Part shown: positions 38,181 through 40,799 of the stretch, in pieces | Position numbering within the stretch: the stretch's first letter is position 1 | Layout of the letters: the number at the start of each line of letters is the position of its first letter | Assembly: GCA_013289985.1 (NCBI GenBank) | Contig: JABCYW010000044.1 | Coordinates: forward strand, 1 to 40,799 | Length of the DNA: 40,799 nucleotides | Direction: 5' to 3' | Source of the DNA: Betaproteobacteria bacterium | Lineage (GTDB): Bacteria > Pseudomonadota > Gammaproteobacteria > Burkholderiales > Burkholderiaceae_C | Notes under the pieces: model-generated | The model's input: the letters and a program-made list of their open reading frames with translations, nothing else | Told to the model about the DNA's origin: nothing | Databases searched by the model: none | Position numbers and translations under genes: made by a program

Positions 38181-38804
38181 TCAGCGCGAATACAGTTCGA
38201 CGATCATCGATTCGTTGATCTCGGCACCGAATTCGTCGCGGTCGGGCGCCTTCTTGAAGGTGCCTTCGAGCTTGGTCGCATCGACCGACACCCACGCGGG
38301 CAGGCCGATGGATTCCGCCAGCTTCATCGCGTCGACGATGCGCAGCTGCTTCTTCGACTTTTCGCGCACGGCGACGACGTCGCCCACCTTGACCAGGAAC
38401 GACGGGATGTTGACCGACTGGCCGTTCACCGTGATCGACTTGTGGCTCACCATCTGGCGCGCTTCGGCGCGGGTCGAGCCGAAGCCCATGCGGTAGACGA
38501 CGTTGTCCAGGCGCGATTCCAGCAGCGTCAGCAGGTTGGCGCCGGTGTTGCCCTTGCGGCGCTCGGCTTCGGCGAAGTACTTGCGGAACTGCTTTTCCAG
38601 CACGCCGTACATGCGCTTGACCTTCTGCTTTTCGCGCAGCTGCAGACCGTAGTCGGACGTGCGCGAGCCGGAGGTGCGGCCATGCTGGCCAGGCTTGGAG
38701 TCGAACTTGACCTTGTCACCGATCGGGCGGCGAGCGCTCTTCAGGAACAGGTCGGTGCCTTCACGGCGGGAAAGCTTGCCCTTGGGGCCGAGGTAACGTG
38801 CCAC
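38181..38804 (-). CDS. rpsD: 30S ribosomal protein S4
   Basis: A 207-residue protein. The GTG at 38804 (preceded by AAGGA) gives the conserved start [20 protein letters not shown]; an ATG 48 bases upstream would add a non-conserved leader. The S4 RNA-binding domain is seen at about 95-160 ([20 protein letters not shown], then [10 protein letters not shown]). S4 begins 30S assembly and in E. coli represses the alpha operon by binding its leader (established there). The 270 bases ahead of it hold two hairpins and a promoter-like extended -10. Confidence 0.97.
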   Translation of the reverse strand: MARYLGPKGKLSRREGTDLFLKSARRPIGDKVKFDSKPGQHGRTSGSRTSDYGLQLREKQKVKRMYGVLEKQFRKYFAEAERRKGNTGANLLTLLESRLDNVVYRMGFGSTRAEARQMVSHKSITVNGQSVNIPSFLVKVGDVVAVREKSKKQLRIVDAMKLAESIGLPAWVSVDATKLEGTFKKAPDRDEFGAEINESMIVELYSR

Positions 38805-38948
38805 GTTGTTTTCCTTGAGGAATGGTTTTCTGACGCCCGCTGCATGCAGCACGGCGCGAGTCTGGCGAATGTTGTTATGGCGCTCAGACGGTGGTCTTCG
38901 GGATTGCCTGGCAACACCGGGCGAAAGCCTGGCGCACTAGACATGCAA

Positions 38949-38978
38949 GCCGGCAAGGGTCAAGTGACCATTGCCGGC
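38949..38978 (-). other. Strong hairpin in the rpsK-rpsD space
   Basis: GCCGGCAA pairs with TTGCCGGC over eight bases, then GGTC with GACC after one mismatch, closing a four-base loop. It lies 145 bases upstream of the rpsD start and has no U-run. It could be a processing site, an mRNA-stability element or a protein-binding leader, perhaps for S4. Confidence 0.45.
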
Positions 38979-38994
38979 TGCGAGGAAACCTGGG

Positions 38995-39003
38995 ATTCTA
39001 GCA
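38995..39003 (-). promoter_or_regulatory. Candidate extended -10 promoter ahead of rpsD
   Basis: The minus strand reads TGCTAGAAT, an extended -10 (TGn) with five of six bases of TATAAT. No good -35 is present. It would give rpsD, rpoA and rplQ a transcript separate from the upstream ribosomal genes, with the hairpin at 38949-38978 in its leader. Confidence 0.35.
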
Positions 39004-39044
39004 GTACTGGAAACGCCTGCGCGCTCTGTACTGTTATTCGAGCT

Positions 39045-39064
39045 CGGCCGGACGGATCCGGCCG
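39045..39064 (-). other. Hairpin just after rpsK
   Basis: A perfect eight-base stem (CGGCCGGA/TCCGGCCG) with a four-base loop, ten bases after the rpsK stop. No U-run follows, so it is at most a weak terminator or a 3'-end protecting element. Confidence 0.45.
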
Positions 39065-39074
39065 GGTCTTCGAA

Positions 39075-39476
39075 TCAGATGCGGCGACGCTTTTGCGGGC
39101 GGCAGCCGTTGTGCGGCACGGGCGTCACGTCGGAGATGGACGTGATGCGGATGCCCAGCGAAGCCAGCGCGCGAACCGACGATTCGCGACCCGGGCCGGG
39201 GCCCTTGATCTTGACGTCGAGGTTCTTGATGCCTTGTTCCTGCGCGGCACGACCGGCCATTTCGGCAGCGACCTGGGCAGCGAACGGGGTCGACTTGCGC
39301 GAACCCTTGAAGCCCTGGCCACCGGACGAAGCCCACGACAGCGCGCCGCCTTGGCGGTCGGTGATCGTGATGATCGTGTTGTTGAACGATGCGTGCACGT
39401 GCGCGACGCCGTCCGCCACGTTCTTGCGAACCTTCTTGCGGACGCGTTGGGCAGCGGTATTCGGTGCTTTTGCCAT
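39075..39476 (-). CDS. rpsK: 30S ribosomal protein S11
   Basis: A 133-residue protein with the S11 core [21 protein letters not shown] and the C-terminal [25 protein letters not shown], intact to the end. S11 lies in the 30S platform near the mRNA exit. It follows rpsM by 36 bases. The 270 bases after it, before rpsD, are unusually long for this operon. Confidence 0.98.
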   Translation of the reverse strand: MAKAPNTAAQRVRKKVRKNVADGVAHVHASFNNTIITITDRQGGALSWASSGGQGFKGSRKSTPFAAQVAAEMAGRAAQEQGIKNLDVKIKGPGPGRESSVRALASLGIRITSISDVTPVPHNGCRPQKRRRI

Positions 39477-39512
39477 GATTTTCCTAGATTTCCGTCAGCC
39501 GAGCTCAGCAGC

Positions 39513-39878
39513 TCACTTCTTCAGCGCCTGGGCACCCTTTTTCGGACCCTTGCGGGTGCGAGCGTTGGTGCGCGTACGCTGGCCGCGAACCGGCAGGCCG
39601 CGACGATGACGCATGCCACGATAGCAGCCCAGATCCATCAGACGCTTGATGTTGATGGACATCTCGCGGCGCAGGTCGCCCTCGATGGTCATCTTGGCGA
39701 TCTCGTCACGGATCTTTTCCAGATCGCTGTCGTTCAGGTCCTTGACCTTCTTCGACCAGGCGATGCCCGCGCGATCACAGATCTGCTGGGCGGTGGTGCG
39801 GCCGATGCCGTAGATCGCCGTCAGACCGATTTCGGTGTGCTTGTGCGGCGGGATGTTGATGCCTGCAATACGTGCCAT
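39513..39878 (-). CDS. rpsM: 30S ribosomal protein S13
   Basis: A 121-residue protein with the S13 start [19 protein letters not shown], the helix-hairpin region [19 protein letters not shown] and the C-terminal [15 protein letters not shown] that enters the 30S head-50S bridge. It follows rpmJ by 36 bases and precedes rpsK. Confidence 0.98.
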   Translation of the reverse strand: MARIAGINIPPHKHTEIGLTAIYGIGRTTAQQICDRAGIAWSKKVKDLNDSDLEKIRDEIAKMTIEGDLRREMSINIKRLMDLGCYRGMRHRRGLPVRGQRTRTNARTRKGPKKGAQALKK

Positions 39879-39914
39879 TTGCGTGTCCTTGTGATGCTTC
39901 TATGGTCCGCAGAC

Positions 39915-40028
39915 TCAACCCTGGCGCTGCTTGTGGCGCGGGTCGGTACAAATCACGCGGACGACGCCCTTGCGGCGGATCACCTTGCAATTGCGACACA
40001 TTTTCTTGACAGATGCCGAGACTTTCAT
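39915..40028 (-). CDS. rpmJ: 50S ribosomal protein L36
   Basis: A 37-residue protein, [20 protein letters not shown] then [17 protein letters not shown]. The zinc ligands Cys11, Cys14, Cys27 and His32 are all there, so this is the zinc-binding form. AAGGAG precedes the ATG at 40028; the longer open frame upstream is not coding. It lies between secY and rpsM, and infA, which sits between secY and rpmJ in some relatives, is absent here. Confidence 0.97.
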   Translation of the reverse strand: MKVSASVKKMCRNCKVIRRKGVVRVICTDPRHKQRQG

Positions 40029-40141
40029 GGTCTGCTCCTTGACTCTCTTCAAACACTCGCTTCGCTCGTAGCCCGAGGCGAGCGCGAAACCCAACTTCAA
40101 CAGCGACCGGACCAGATGGTCACGAACGCCTCGAATTCAAA

Positions 40142-40799
40142 TCAACCCTTGAACTTCGCCTTCGTCAGCAACGATTCGTATTGCTGGCTCATCACGTAGC
40201 TCTGAACCTGGGCCCAGAAATCCATCGTGACGACGACGATGATCAGCAGCGACGTTCCACCGAAATAGAACGGCACGTTGTACTTCAACACCAGGAACTC
40301 GGGCAGCAGGCACACCAGCGTGATGTAGATGGCGCCCGCCAGCGTCAGCCTGGCCAGGATCTTGTCGATGTGCTTCGCGGTCTGCTGGCCCGGACGGATG
40401 CCCGGGATGAACGCACCGCTCTTCTTCAGGTTGTCAGCCGTTTCGTGGCTGTTGAACACCAACCCGGTGTAGAAGAAGCAGAAGAACACGATCATCGCGG
40501 CGTACAGCATCACGTAGATCGGCTGGCCCGGGGACAGCGCCGACGACATGTTCTTCAGCCAGCGCAGGCTGTCGCTGGTGGCCAGCGAATTCACGATCGT
40601 GGCCGGCAGCAGGATGATCGACGACGCGAAGATCGGCGGGATCACGCCGGCCATGTTCAGCTTCAGCGGCAGGTGCGACGACTGGCCGCCGTAGACCTTG
40701 TTGCCGACCTGGCGCTTCGCGTAGTTGACCAGGATCTTGCGCTGGCCGCGTTCGACGAAGACCACCGCGAACGTCACCGCACCCACCAGGGCCAGGATG
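40142..40799 (-). CDS. secY: Protein translocase subunit SecY, C-terminal half (cut by window edge)
   Basis: About 218 residues of the C-terminal half are present, with no stop or start before the window end; codons run on past 40786. Landmarks are [20 protein letters not shown], the [20 protein letters not shown] loop and helix, the helix [35 protein letters not shown] (cytoplasmic loop that binds ribosome and SecA) and the last helix near [18 protein letters not shown]. SecY forms the inner-membrane channel for exported and membrane proteins. It begins the part of the operon seen here, 113 bases ahead of rpmJ. Confidence 0.97.
   Translation of the reverse strand, partial: ILALVGAVTFAVVFVERGQRKILVNYAKRQVGNKVYGGQSSHLPLKLNMAGVIPPIFASSIILLPATIVNSLATSDSLRWLKNMSSALSPGQPIYVMLYAAMIVFFCFFYTGLVFNSHETADNLKKSGAFIPGIRPGQQTAKHIDKILARLTLAGAIYITLVCLLPEFLVLKYNVPFYFGGTSLLIIVVVTMDFWAQVQSYVMSQQYESLLTKAKFKG

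Noticed and set aside
40029-40141. infA between secY and rpmJ
   Set aside because: Neither strand encodes the IF1 sequence in these 113 bases; only the rpmJ ribosome site is seen.

Overview
The window is GC-rich DNA (most genes carry G or C at third codon positions) from a Gram-negative bacterium. It has an outer-membrane porin, TonB-dependent receptors, a TRAP-type binding protein, DsbD and a betaproteobacterial-style alpha operon. A member of Burkholderiales (Comamonadaceae or a Rubrivivax/Roseateles-like lineage) fits best. This is inferred from gene order and protein resemblance, not from a database search.

Layout. (1) 1-13 kb is a solute-capture and signalling region. An operon on the minus strand runs from an NMT1/SsuA-type binding protein through ABC ATPase, ABC permease and a TPR protein to a TonB-dependent receptor cut by the window edge. 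Divergent from it is an OmpR-type two-component pair. A TRAP (DctP) binding protein followed by a porin lies on the minus strand. A second copy of the NMT1-type binding protein is in operon with a second (TctDE-like) two-component pair. (2) 12.5-13.6 kb holds two small genes, an Ala-rich protein and a lipoprotein. (3) 13.6-25.2 kb is a catabolic-looking cluster around a LuxR-type regulator. On the minus side are a DUF2817 metallopeptidase-like protein, a fluoroacetate-dehalogenase-like hydrolase, LeuC and LeuD, joined by stop/start overlaps. Divergently on the plus side are a TonB-dependent receptor, an MFS transporter and an S9 peptidase, also overlapping. The divergent promoter carries three short palindromes. 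A TonB-like protein closes the block. (4) 25.4-28.6 kb is a lower-GC block: a CIO-type cytochrome bd oxidase (cioAB), an unlisted 47-residue membrane protein after cioB, about 470 bases without a gene, and an initiator tRNA-fMet whose 3' end faces the block. (5) 28.7-36.4 kb holds a hybrid histidine kinase coupled to a lipoprotein binding protein, rsuA coupled to dsbD, and a lone PEP-CTERM-like protein. (6) 36.5-40.8 kb is the alpha operon, on the minus strand: secY (cut by the edge), rpmJ, rpsM, rpsK, rpsD, rpoA, rplQ.

How it fits together. Binding-protein genes sit beside sensor kinases three times, by three routes: divergent with an ABC transporter, same operon without a transporter, and translationally coupled to a hybrid kinase. 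This suggests that several of these binding proteins serve sensing as well as, or instead of, uptake. The LuxR cluster looks like an import-and-degrade pathway (outer-membrane receptor, inner-membrane carrier, peptidase, deacylase-like enzyme, dehalogenase-like hydrolase, aconitase-family hydro-lyase) for an unknown, possibly peptide-conjugated or halogenated carboxylate. It is the best candidate for an undescribed system here.
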